DNA of 64,000 nucleotides from Chondrus crispus. Taxonomy: Eukaryota > Rhodophyta > Florideophyceae > Gigartinales > Gigartinaceae. A program made the translations under genes and the position numbers. Shown here piece after piece: positions 22,868 to 32,556 of this stretch. How positions within the stretch are numbered: position 1 is the stretch's first letter; each line of letters opens with the position of its first letter. Below the pieces are notes generated by a model, which saw only the letters and a list, made by a program, of their open reading frames with translations, was not told the origin of the DNA and made no database searches. The stretch spans positions 1-64,000 of the forward strand of contig NW_005179077.1 in the NCBI RefSeq assembly GCF_000350225.1, given 5' to 3'.

Positions 22868-23973
22868 ATGGGAAGGGGAAAGTCATGGACGCCCGTTGAG
22901 GACGTCATAGCATGCAAGGAGTACATGGGAGTATCTGAAAACGTGCTAACTGGATCGTCGCAGCGGAAAAGAACTTTCGAAGCTCAGATTGCCGAGCGGT
23001 ACAACGATTTAATTACAAACCATTACGAGCAGGGAGATGTGCTACTACCTCTGGAATCACGTTCCGGTTGCTCATTCCGACAAAGATTTAAGGATATCGA
23101 AGCAGCATGCATAAAAATGGAGGCAAACATGAAAAAGGATTAAGGCAGCGATGACCAGTAATGTCACGGATTCAGATCAAAAGCGAGTTGCTACAGCAAT
23201 GTACAATGGCCAGGTAAGTACTGAAACAAAAATTTACTTGTACTGTTCTCCGGATCCCGTCGAGCCCGTTCGACCTTTCCCATTTCCTGAAGCTTGGAAA
23301 TTTTTGTCGAGCACAAGAATTTGGACATCTATCGATGAAGTGACAACCAAAGCCGAGAAGCGTAGAAATGCTCAGAAAAAGCGAGCAGAGGCTGCCGCAG
23401 CAATATATGATGAGGAGGGAATCGCGATAGAAGAGTGGCAGGAAACAGGAGCACCCAAGGTGCAAGTGCTAGACGCTATCTCTCGACCTGTAGGCATCAA
23501 AACGACGAAGAACATGATCAATGCACTACGCGTCAAAAAAGAGCCAACGAAAAGCTAGAATTTCTAGGAAAAGTGCAACAAAAAAAGCAATTGTTGCAGA
23601 AAAGGCGTTGGTACTGGCGAAGCTGAGAGAACGACGAGAATTTTTTTCGAGCGAGGGGGTGAGCGCACAAGCAGGATCGAAATACCTCCGCCTTACCGAA
23701 AGAAAGATGATCGCCGATTTGGAAAAGGACTTGAACGAAGAGTTAATCACCTGTCCAACGAAAGCGGCTGGTTATGGTGAGGATTCGAGTTCTGCACCCG
23801 CATTGATCGCAAATGGAGAAGAATTTAATCATCCCGATGATGATGACCTGCTTCCAACTGAGATACGTATATCCTATGTCTCTGGTGATTACATTTCTAA
23901 GCCGGCTTCGAGGCCTCGAAGCATGCAGATGGTAGATATTCTTAATGAGACATCCACACATTGCGGTCACTGA
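22868..23973 (+). pseudogene. Harbinger accessory Myb/SANT-like, NAM-associated protein, frameshifted
   Basis: The first ATG at 22868 opens a Myb/trihelix-like block (MGRGKSWTPVEDVIACKEYM) that stops at 23143. The homologous reading continues in another frame from 23151 (SNVTDSDQKRVATAMYNG, then RPFPFPEAWKFLSSTR), reaches the NAM-associated motif RPVGIKTTK, then shifts twice more before AEKALVLAKLRERREFF near 23600-23650. At least three frameshifts are therefore needed. In intact PIF/Harbinger elements this protein binds the subterminal repeats and helps transposase nuclear import. Here it is almost certainly inactive. An alternative is that one break is a short intron, but no convincing GT-AG pair was found at the junctions. 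Confidence 0.65.
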
Positions 23974-24208
23974 GGGAGAGTCACATTTTTGTTACATACA
24001 TTAAAGCTTTTGCAAGTGCTAACTGCTGCGACTTGTCCCCAGGTCGTGTTCTGTCTTACTTTGCTCTGTGATAAGAGAGACGAACACGCTCATATATACT
24101 GCGTTGTACATTACCAAGGGTACTGTACTATGTGGAGGCGGATCCAGATTTCTTGACGGTGAAGGGGAGTGGTATCGTCCACTGTATCACATTGCCACAG
24201 TCCACTCA

Positions 24209-24613
24209 TTAGTACGCGCTTCCGTCGTTCATTCGTACATGCAGTATTGTCTTACCATCAGTGCTCTGTTCTATCCGGTTCCGTTCTATCCGGTTCCGTG
24301 ATATGGGTGGCTCTAAGTAGCGGGAAATTTCACCCTCCCCCTCCCGGGAGGCGAGCTTGGAGAGGAACTTGGGGACGTGGATGACGAAGCCGTTGCCGAG
24401 GACGCCGAGGTAGTGCGGGTTGAGCAGGCCCGAATGGAGGAGATGGAGCGCGTACTTGATGCCGTCGAAGGTGATGGTGTGGCCGGCGTTGGCCCCGCCA
24501 GCGGCGCGGGCCAGGATGTCGTACTGCGACGTGAGCAATTCCATGAGCTTGTCTTTGCCTTTGTCGCCCCACAGCGCGCCTAGGACGACGAGAACCTCGG
24601 CTGAGGGGCGCAT
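24209..24613 (-). pseudogene. Truncated adenylosuccinate synthetase fragment (captured)
   Basis: Reading from the Met at 24613, about 95 residues match the N-terminus of adenylosuccinate synthetase: VLVVLGALWGDKGKDKL corresponds to the family's LGAQWGDEGKGKL, followed by GGANAGHTI, YALHLLHSGLLNP and GVLGNGFVIHVPKFL. The catalytic Asp (WGD) and the His of NAGHT are kept, but the phosphate loop is altered (E to K and G to D), and similarity ends near 24330. The last 40 residues are unrelated. A full enzyme is 420-450 residues, so this is at most the first fifth. It lies between the accessory ORF and transposase of the Harbinger element, consistent with transduplication. A perfect 23-bp foldback (24649-24705) sits just upstream. 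Confidence 0.7.
24269..24298. repeat. Tandem 15-bp duplication
   Basis: TTCTATCCGGTTCCG occurs twice in direct succession. On the minus strand it encodes the repeated Asn-Arg-Ile-Glu-Arg tail of the adenylosuccinate synthetase fragment. Confidence 0.9.
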
Positions 24614-24648
24614 GGCGGACAGGTGGGGAGTGTGTCGGACATCGCGTG

Positions 24649-24705
24649 CGAGGGTGATCCGTGCCAAACTTAGGCAGTGCCAAAGTTTGGCACGGATCAC
24701 CCTCG
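24649..24705. repeat. Perfect 23-bp foldback upstream of the captured fragment
   Basis: 24649-24671 and 24683-24705 are exact inverted copies around an 11-nt loop. Each arm contains GGGTGATCCGTGCCAAACTT. Confidence 0.9.
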
Positions 24706-25199
24706 CCTTGAAGGGGAGGGATAGGAAAAGTGGGAAGGAGGGGGGATGGTGGCGGAGATAGCGTATATGGGTGAATGGATCCGTTCATCCTCGCGAGAGG
24801 AGCGGAGCGTTTGGCTGTGCAGGCGGGAGTGGAGAGAAACTATCGGAAAAGTAAGACTTGCGGCTTTTGGGATGTTGCGTTGATGGATGCACTTTGCCAT
24901 GCGGAGGCATTCACCAGAGGGATCTATGTCTCTCCCTCCCTCCCTTTCCTGCGACTGCAACTCGAGCGCAAGGTTCGGCGCATGGGTAGAGTCCCTTGCC
25001 CACAAGACGACGACGCCATCTCCGAACTCCAAACCGGCGATACGAAGACTGTACAGATACAGTTACGACGGCAGCTGCAGCTTTACACACACGTTCCGCG
25101 CTTGCGTCTTCTACTATTTGGCGACCCTAAACTCCCTTTCCATATACTTAATATCCACAACCTTCCTAACTGCTTTACTCCCCCACCACACGCACCTCT

Positions 25200-25620
25200 C
25201 GTAATGCTCCGTCGCATCCTCTTTCCACTCCTTAATAACGTCTTACCCACATCAAACTCATCCCTGACCGCTCTCTCCGCCTCGCGCTCGAACCACTCAT
25301 TCAGCTCAACCTGCGCGAACAGAGCGGCGAACTCCTCCTCATTCCCGACTCACCGGACCCTTTCCCTCACTGTAAAGTTCCACGCGCGCGATAAACTTCG
25401 CTCTCTCTCTACGCTTTGCTCGTCCAGAAACTCAAAGTCCTCGCTCTCTGCGTCCGAAAAGTCTTCCAGGACTTCCAGGAACAGGAAGACCGTCTTTCGG
25501 CCGGCAGCGGCCGAGTGGGGCTCGCCGACGGTGGGGTCGCGGCGCTCCGACGTGATGCACGACGCGCCGGTCTCTCGTGCTCCAGGAACGTCCTACAGGA
25601 GCTCTAATATTTTCGAGTGC
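25200..25620 (-). pseudogene. Unidentified host-like coding fragment within the Harbinger element
   Basis: On the minus strand two adjoining frames have coding-like composition. 25590-25380 reads through GRKTVFLFLEVLEDFSDAES and FEFLDEQSVERERS before a TGA. About 25370-25220 reads through EEEFAALFAQVELNEWFERE in another frame. A GTGAG at the junction could be a splice donor; otherwise it is a frameshift. The local GC content is higher than that of the flanking transposon and closer to the cellular genes of this window. The protein family is not recognised. The 319-codon plus-strand frame over 24775-25734 is judged a shadow. Confidence 0.3.
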
Positions 25621-25684
25621 AGCGTACAGCGCCCTGTGATTTTTAGAAGCGGAAGAGAGTGCGACGTAATTGAAACTGTGTCAA

Positions 25685-27108
25685 TCAGAGAAACCCGATC
25701 CCTGTGCAAGACGGTCGTTCAGGTTCCGTATTAGCGTAAGATTGCCAAATGTGCGTGATTAAGGCTTTTGTGAGCGCCACATGCTTGGCAGAATCCCCAC
25801 GATCGTGCCCTGTCGACCCAATTCTAACTGCAGACGTAAAGCACCCTGTACCGCCGTTCTCACCATCAGCAATTGGCACAATGATGGACCTAGAGTCGGC
25901 AGCTATCAGAGCGTCAATCTCCGTATCAGATATCCTCACGCCTCCGGTCCCATCGCCGGAAAACTCTCCTCTGCGCTCTTCGACGATCATATTGTGAAGT
26001 GTGACACAGGCAGAGACAATTTCCTCTATATCACTTGCGCTCTAGAGCCTCCCGGGGGAATATAATATATTCCAGCGAGCGAACAGGACCCCAAAAACCC
26101 GTTCTACTGCTTTACGAACTGCCTCTTGTCGCATTCGAAACATTTGTGTTCGCGGATTTTGTGTCTCCGGCAAAGTCTTGACAAAAAGCTTGTAGTTCGG
26201 ATATATTCAGTCAGCAAAGTAATAGAACCAGTCAACCTTTTTTCTGCAATTACACTTTCCACGCGGAAAGGAGGGTACAATCCGCTTAAAACCTCTGCAA
26301 AATGCGGGCTGACATCAAAGATGTTGATGTTGTTCATGCTTCCAGGGTACCCAAAGGCACAATGCCATATTCAAAGATCCAAATCGCAAATAACTTCCAT
26401 TCGTAGTGTAGAGACTTTTTCTTTTCCTACGTTATGACCTTGATGTGGCTTTGGTGCATTTTTTCAATCCCATCCTGCACAGTCCACAGATCCCATACAG
26501 CCCGGAAATCCTACCTCTGCAAATCGCACTTCAATGCGCTGAAGGTCTACTTGTGTCGGCGCACGCAGGAATTCAATTCCAAATGCAGAAACCACACTCC
26601 GGCAAAACTCTCGGAGCGATTTTAGAGCGGTAGTCTCACTCATTCTACAGTACTCATCCACAGCGTCACCTGGAAAGCCGTAGGACAGCTGCCTCATGGA
26701 AGCAACAACCTTTTGCAGCGGATGGATTCCTTTTCGTCCTGTACAGTCCGAATTAATCCCCAGTCTTATGTAGGCGTTTCTCTCCATGACACCGTCGTAC
26801 ACGCGGAGAAAATGCTCTTTCGGCATTCTGAACCTTCTTTCGAAGAGGTCAGCACTGTAAACAGGACCCCGCTCTCCCGATCCATCATCCCACATGCTCC
26901 GCTCGTCCCGAAAGTAGTCCAGCACTATGCGGCGATGCCCACCCGAAAAGTCTCGCAAGACGTTTGTACTACGTCCAGGACGGGATCCGCCGTGCTTTCC
27001 GTCATTCTCTTCGTTAAGCTGATCTTGTGCCACAATAATTGCGACAGAATCGACAATGTCGTCGTCACTGTCATGCACGAGTTCGTCTAAGTTGAAGTTC
27101 ATGGTCAT
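25685..27108 (-). pseudogene. PIF/Harbinger transposase (DDE_Tnp_4), broken by stops and a frameshift
   Basis: Translation from the Met at 27108 gives the typical N-terminus: GGSRPGRSTNVLRDF, then RRFRMPKEHFLRVYDGV and GSVDCAGWD, which holds the first catalytic Asp. An in-frame TGA follows at once (26464), where the family has Trp, and another about 80 nt later. The frame continues through GYPGSMNNINIFD (second Asp). A shift near the A-run at about 26240 moves the reading to the frame of MRQEAVRKAVERVFGVLFAR (catalytic Glu) and CVTLHNMIVEERR, ending at 25685. At least two further stops lie in that part. All three DDE positions are thus still visible, but the gene is dead as written. It reads towards the accessory ORF, the usual arrangement. 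Confidence 0.82.
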
Positions 27109-28220
27109 TCTGTAGAAATGCGAAACAGGCAGTTAGAGGGAGGGGCGGGGGAATTACGAAGGGAGGTGAGGGGACAGGCGTGCGAGAGCAGAAGATAGAC
27201 CATTAGACCGTCACTGGTGGAGAGGGGTCCCTTTTTAGCTCCATATATCAATACCATAGACCCGCGGCCGAGTGCGGTCTAATTGTTGACTGGGAGCCAG
27301 TTGTAATTCTCCACCTGGCATTTTGGACAAATACATTAAGGGAGATTTCACGATCAGTAGGGGAAACGGGAAAAAAGAACTGATTCCGTAGGCGAAAGTT
27401 TTTTTGACAGATTTAGTACGAGAATGCGTTGCAAAGTCACTTTTCTGTTGGCGAAATACGAAAAATGACAGAATCGGTAGGCGTTTTCCGCAAAAACCCA
27501 ACCATGTCTGTTACAGATTTACGTTTACCCTACTGATCTTGACCGCATCGTCCCAATCCCCCACTGATCTTGAAGTCTTCTGGTAACGCAAAACCCCCAT
27601 TCCCTTACTGCTCTTGACTCCTGTGGTATAACTACCTTCGTCCCGACCACTCGGAACGAGGGGGGTTAGAGGTGAGGGAGCACGCGACGCTGGGTTACCC
27701 ACGCGCGGATAAAAACCGTACGGATGGACTCGAAAAGAGGGCAGGCTCACGTGGCCGGTGACGCGCAGCCGGTCGGTGGTGTTATACCCGGACGGCCGGT
27801 CACGGGTTAGAAGCCCGAGCTAAAGGAAAACCGGAACGGTGTTAGCACTTAGCCGTAAAGGGAAGGGAGGCGAGTCTGCCTCCTCTTTACTGAGACGGGG
27901 CAGGTGCCCCCGGTCTTAACCCCTAAGTGGGACGCCAGGACACCTGTCCCGCTACAGTAGCTGTTACTTACGGTATACCAGCTACCGTACACAATTAATA
28001 AATTTGTGCCATTAACTACTAATTACTACTTATGACCGTACGGATCACACACGTGTAGCCGGTGGAGTATTACTGTTCTCCGCACCGGCCACCAGCTGTA
28101 AATACAACTCCTTACGGTTGTGCTGGCGCTTACACCCGAGATCACTGTCCGCCGGGGCAGCAGCGGTGGCGCCGTCGCCTCCGCGCAATTGTACTACAAC
28201 TCCTCTTCCCCTTACTGAAC

Positions 28221-28787
28221 ATGAGTACTGAGGACGAGCTACAGAGAATCACTGCGATCCCGGAAAATACTTCCGTATTGAAGGTATTCTTCCCACGTAA
28301 TACCGAGGAGAGCATCCCGCTATCCAACATTCGACGTGCGTATTTGAACCTATGCCTCTGGATCCATCCAGATAAGGGAGGGATTGGTAATATCGAAGAC
28401 GCCACTAGCTGCAAGCAAAAAATATCAAAATGCGTTGAGTTGGCCAAAGAGTATGCAGATAGCCATGGAGGAAGAAGTTCTTGTCCAATTCCAAGACATA
28501 TTTGCTTCAATGGCTTTACTACGAATGGAGATGTTCCATTTCAAGAAGGAGATCCGTCTGATGCATTCAGAGACGATCTAGACGACCTTTTTCACGGTTT
28601 CTTTCCAAGCGAAGAAAAAGAATTTATGCGAAAAAGGTTTGCATACCGGAGCCGCAGTCCTGATCATGACACTAGCAGTTCCGATGACAGTATTGTGTTT
28701 GTCTCAGAATCCACAGCGCCATTTTTTAACGAACAAAACATGAAACAATTGTGGTATAACCCCCCCTGGGGCTTTAAACTAGATTAG
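28221..28787 (+). CDS. J-domain protein associated with a transposon
   Basis: An intact 188-residue frame with an ATG at 28221. Residues 17-75 form a J-domain-like helix-HPD-helix: SNIRRAYLNLCLWIHPDKGG contains the HPD tripeptide needed to stimulate Hsp70, followed by a helix with KISKCVELAKEY. The rest is acidic and serine-rich (DAFRDDLDDLFHGFFPSEE, SSSDDSIVF) without a DnaJ zinc or substrate domain. It lies between GC-rich spacers, upstream of a MULE-like remnant on the same strand. Codon-level integrity contrasts with its broken neighbours and suggests recent activity or selection. Co-chaperone activity is inference. A captured host DnaJ-like gene is the main alternative. Confidence 0.5.
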   Translation: MSTEDELQRITAIPENTSVLKVFFPRNTEESIPLSNIRRAYLNLCLWIHPDKGGIGNIEDATSCKQKISKCVELAKEYADSHGGRSSCPIPRHICFNGFTTNGDVPFQEGDPSDAFRDDLDDLFHGFFPSEEKEFMRKRFAYRSRSPDHDTSSSDDSIVFVSESTAPFFNEQNMKQLWYNPPWGFKLD

Positions 28788-28805
28788 ATCAAGAACTAGA
28801 TCAGC

Positions 28806-28832
28806 TACTGTAGAGCGTCGAGCTCTACAGTA
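28806..28832. repeat. Short hairpin after the J-domain ORF
   Basis: TACTGTAGAGC and its inverted copy GCTCTACAGTA flank a 5-nt loop, about 20 bp after the stop codon of the J-domain ORF. Confidence 0.75.
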
Positions 28833-29845
28833 CAACCGTGCGTGTCCACGTGTACACCACGGGGACAAGGGACACGTGCATACACGTGCTCACGTGTACC
28901 GCGCGCGGACGAAGCGCGAACGCACCACGGGTACTACGTGGACTGTCAGCCTCGACATAGCTGACAGTATTACAGTGCAGGCCGACCTGCACAACAGTAG
29001 CCCACTACAGTACCTCGGTGCTGTAGTGTTATGATAGATTGTTTTGTATATTAAATACGGAGCGGAACGGTGGCGGCGTAGGGGGACAAGCACGGGCTTG
29101 TTCTCAACCGACCGCCAAGGTCAGTCCACCCAGCTTATTCTAAACGTCGCCTTCGCTCTTCGCGTGCGTTTAGTCGGAGCCGAGCCGGAGTGGACGCGCA
29201 GCACGCGAGCGAGCACGGAACCGCCTCCGCCCGTCAGCGCTGGTACGTCACCCAGTGCTGCTTCGGGGCGTCGAGGCGTCAATCTGCTCGTGCGTGCGCG
29301 CGTCCCTGCTTGCTCCTGCTCTACCACCGCTACCCGGGCCCGAGCCCGGTTCCGTAGCTGGTTGGCCCGCTTCCCTTTTCTCCGATCCGGGGTCTACAGG
29401 TCGAACTGCACATACACCTCCAGTCGTCTGGGGGTGTTTATGCTACAACAATCACATGACACTCCTCGGGAGGCTACAAGCTCACCAAAAAAACCCTCCT
29501 TGAGGACGAATCGCAGCGTCATACAGAAAAATTGCAAAGGGTACCTGCAAGCAAGCGTGCGTACAAAACAAGAGTTCGGGATGAGGCGAGGGAAGCACTT
29601 GCAGAGGAGAGAAGGGGTTCTGAGAGTTGGCCGCCGGAACGATCAGTTGAAATAAACCCAGAACAAGGACTCCAAATGGACGCCAGGTGGAAATGTCAGC
29701 AGTATTGCCGTGCACAAACGGCGTTTTTATCCACAGAAAAGGTGTAAATATTCAACAAACGGCTGACACAGCTTCTCCAACTTGTCGAGATGGTCATTGC
29801 AAGGCAAAGATACGGTTTCGAGACCCAAGCACTGGTGGATAAAAG

Positions 29846-30985
29846 TTGCGTGAGTACCAAGCCCATGCATGTCTAGGGCAGCACGTTGGAAGTGACAAAA
29901 ATAGTAGGCCAAATTGCACCCCTGCCTATACGGCAAAACAAGTGGCTCGATTGGTTCTTCCAGATCTAAAAGAAAACCCGTCCTTGACAACTAGATTTGC
30001 CGTCCCAATTGTGACTGCAAAACAGATATACACCCGTCAATCAGGTCTACATCACTTTCGCGCGGTCAAAACCGAGATATCAGGCATGATGACGGCCAAT
30101 CGCCTAGAAGAAATTGCAACTATGGAGGGATGTGCAATATTGTTACAGGAACTGGGTCATTTTGTCGAGATTTTTACATGTTCTGCGGACGAAATGAAGC
30201 AAACTCGTGTTAAGGCTGCTAGGTTTATATTTGGATAACTCAAGAAAGACGGGTTCGTGCCTGAAGAGGCAAGATTTGACCACCAAGTTGTGGACTGTTC
30301 GGGAATTGTAGATGGCAGGAAATATTATTCAGCTTTTGTGTTTGTCCCCAGCATTGCCAGCTATTTTGCAAATATGGGAGAGCAACAACAGCTGCTGATT
30401 CTGCGCACTGTCAGGGGTGCAGACGGCAGTCATATGGCACAACGTATGAGGTCGTTGGCTACGATGCGAACCACAATATAGTACCGCTAATCCGCTAATC
30501 CCCTGATTAGTCAAATGGATGGTACCAGAACAAGGCGAGTAGTTCTCAGCAACGAACAGCAGAAACCTCCTGAGTGTTGTGATTATTCCTTCGACAGAGC
30601 TCTGTTTCCATGCTGGCACGGAACAGCCGTACTCTGCGAGAAGTATGGGACGATGAATTTTTTCAAGTTTATTGGACGTGAAAATCTAACAGTCGCTTGG
30701 AAACAACAGTACGAAGGGCTGAATTTAGGGATGGTGCTGGAAGCAGACGTCGATAGAGTGGTTCTGGATGCTCAGGAGCAAGTTTTGTCCGGTTTCACCA
30801 TCAACATTCCAGTTGCCCTTGCTCCACCGTGCAGGACGCCAGTCCAAAATGCAGGGAAACGGATGCGCTCGTGGTATGAATCCGGGCCTGCGGCTCGAAA
30901 ACGCTCCTATCACTGCTCTCTGTGCTGCCTAAAGGGACATACGGCTCCCAAATGTGAACTGCGTCAGCTGTTTAAAGATGACTGA
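29846..30985 (+). pseudogene. Mutator-like (MULE) transposase, frameshifted and internally deleted
   Basis: Three consecutive plus-strand pieces belong together. 29846-30238 carries TPAYTAKQVARLVLPDL and the spacer typical of MULE N-halves. After a TAA the sequence resumes (DGRKYYSAFVFVPS) and, in another frame near 30405-30475, reads AADSAHCQGC then TTYEVVGYDANHNIVPL, the first-Asp region of the catalytic core. From 30515 the third piece has ALFPCWHGTAVL, a SWIM-like Cys/His segment, and a CCHC zinc knuckle (CSLCCLKGHTAPKC). The part of the core holding the second Asp and the Glu is missing between about 30480 and 30515, at a spot with TAATCCGCTAATCCCCTGATTAG-like short repeats. It is therefore non-autonomous. 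Confidence 0.65.
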
Positions 30986-31391
30986 AGTAGCGTTTTTGCC
31001 TACTACATGTGTTAATTTGTTTTCGCCTACTTCTTTCGTCGCAGCCAGGTAGTTCCCGTACCATTTGGTCTTTTCCCTTACTGTTTGAGTCACGGTGGAT
31101 AATTTCCGCATGCAATGGCTGCTTCCCCTACTGAACTGCCACTTTTCCCTCATTCTCCTACTGAACTGCTACTTTTCCGAAATTAGCCTACTGATAAAGC
31201 CAAATGGCACGAGTTAGCCAACGAATCGTGATATTTCCCATACATTATATCCCATAGACCCTCGCCAGTGGAGATGCTCTAATTTGCGTGCAGGGTTTAA
31301 TGGAAGCAATGTTCTTATTTCAATGCGGGTAAAAAGCGATCTGTACTTCTACAGGCGAAGGGCTTTTCGAGCCCGGAAACCATAGCCGACA

Positions 31392-31756
31392 GAGGCCGCT
31401 TCATGAGAATTCATATTTTCGGGTCCTTTTCACGGTGGTCAAAATGCGGTTTTCACCGTGACGATCTCGACCACGGTGAAAACGGCTGTTGGTAAGATTT
31501 TCCGGACGTTTAGCATCAAAACCCTATTTTCACGTTTTAAATTTCGTTGTACATGTGTCGTCGCTGTCGGCAGTAGTTTCTGTCATATCGAAATGTTGCG
31601 CATTGCTGTTCCCAATCTTTAAATCTTCGAAAATATTACTGCTAGCCGTGACTTTGAGGACCAGTTATTTCTACCGTGGCCAATTTGTCACGGTGGAAAA
31701 CACCATCGGCACGGTGCAAATGACCCCCAGAAAACAGAATTCTCATGAAGCGGCCT
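31392..31756. mobile_element. MITE of about 365 bp with long TIRs and a 6-bp target duplication
   Basis: The ends are inverted copies (GAGGCCGCTTCATGAGAATT and its complement at 31737-31756), with weaker similarity continuing about 30 bp inward. Direct copies of CCGACA (31386-31391 and 31757-31762) flank it, as expected of a target-site duplication. The word CACCGTG/CACGGTG recurs at least six times inside, mostly near the ends. There is no coding capacity beyond chance frames. Confidence 0.8.
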
Positions 31757-32508
31757 CCGACAATATTGTTCTGAAAGGCAGCAATGCCTCAGGACTTTTT
31801 CGCAGACGCTTCGTCTGACAGTACAGCTTACAGCTTTGTGTCACAAGCAGCAACATGTTTTAGTAACGCAGTACTGTAAGTTATTGTACAGCACAGGTAC
31901 AGTAGACAGTTTACTTTATTGTGGGAAAGTGTAGCTCTTTCTTAGCAGGTTGATTTACACTGCTTCAAGTCAGCTCTGTACGCAAACATTATTACTGCTG
32001 ACGTAAAACTCGACACATTCAGTTGATCTTTAGGGGCTCGCAACGACAAATGCCTTGGAGGACACTTTCTAGTGTATAAAGTTTATGCGGTTGTCTGCTG
32101 CACTTCACAATGTACCCTTGGGTAGTTGTTCAATACTGTACTGTACGCTTCCTCGATCCAGGTGTTGAGCATCATCCTTGCAATGTTATTGCGTCGGGAT
32201 CCTTCGGAAATTTTTCTTGTTTCAAAAACGAAAAGAAGTTCTTACATATCTGTACAGTATCTACCTGGAATATCCTGTCTGCGGACAGAGAAACGAGGAA
32301 TAATTGTGCTTCCAGGTACCCTTCGAAGGGATATGAATTAAAGAATTTACACGTGTGTGATGGCAATGTAGAGTATTATCTGTCAAAACACTAGATGCGA
32401 CAAAAAAGTGAAAATAACCAAGATTGGGCGAGGCGAGACCTAATCGAGACCCGAGACTTCAGTAGTTTTTATTAACCGTTTGCACAGTAAAAATTAATTT
32501 CGTACTAC

Positions 32509-32556
32509 GCCGCATGACGACGCCGCATGACGACGCCGCATGACGACGCCACATGA
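32509..32556. repeat. 12-bp tandem repeat, about 4 copies
   Basis: CGCCGCATGACGA-type units repeat from 32509; the last copy has one substitution. Confidence 0.9.

Larger units (their letters stand above)
22371..27231. mobile_element. Degenerate PIF/Harbinger element carrying captured gene fragments (approximate ends)
   Basis: The left end begins GGGCATCTCTATTGG after TTAA. The right end carries the inverted related sequence GGGACCCCTCTCCACCAG. Both share the subterminal word GGTCTAATG followed by TCTAT, and GGGTCTA or its complement recurs several times inside 22380-22560. Within lie a Myb/NAM-associated-type accessory ORF (+), two cargo fragments (-) and a PIF/Harbinger transposase (-), all broken. 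Two coding units plus TIRs with a TWA target is the family norm. The right boundary is uncertain: a better terminal match with matching TAA target copies (22368-22370 and 31265-31267) occurs at 31264, so a composite element is possible. Confidence 0.6.
27238..31264. mobile_element. Transposon-derived region with J-domain ORF and MULE-like remnant (ends approximate)
   Basis: The right end reads CCAGTGGAGATGCTC followed by TAA, the terminal repeat seen elsewhere in the window. Near both ends there are matching subterminal blocks in opposite orientation: GGGAGATTTCACGAT at 27335-27355 and its near copy GGGAAATATCACGAT inverted near 31230, and several CAGTAGGGGAA-like words (27355-27375; inverted 31120-31190). 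Inside are a 188-codon J-domain ORF and a deleted Mutator-like transposase. Flanks 27640-28200 and 28790-29420 are GC-rich and non-coding. Nesting of two elements is likely; exact borders need comparison with other copies. Confidence 0.45.

Noticed and set aside
24775..25734. 319-codon plus-strand frame
   Set aside because: Composition is Ser/Arg/Thr low-complexity with no domain. The opposite strand has more coding-like sequence (25200-25620). Taken as a shadow.
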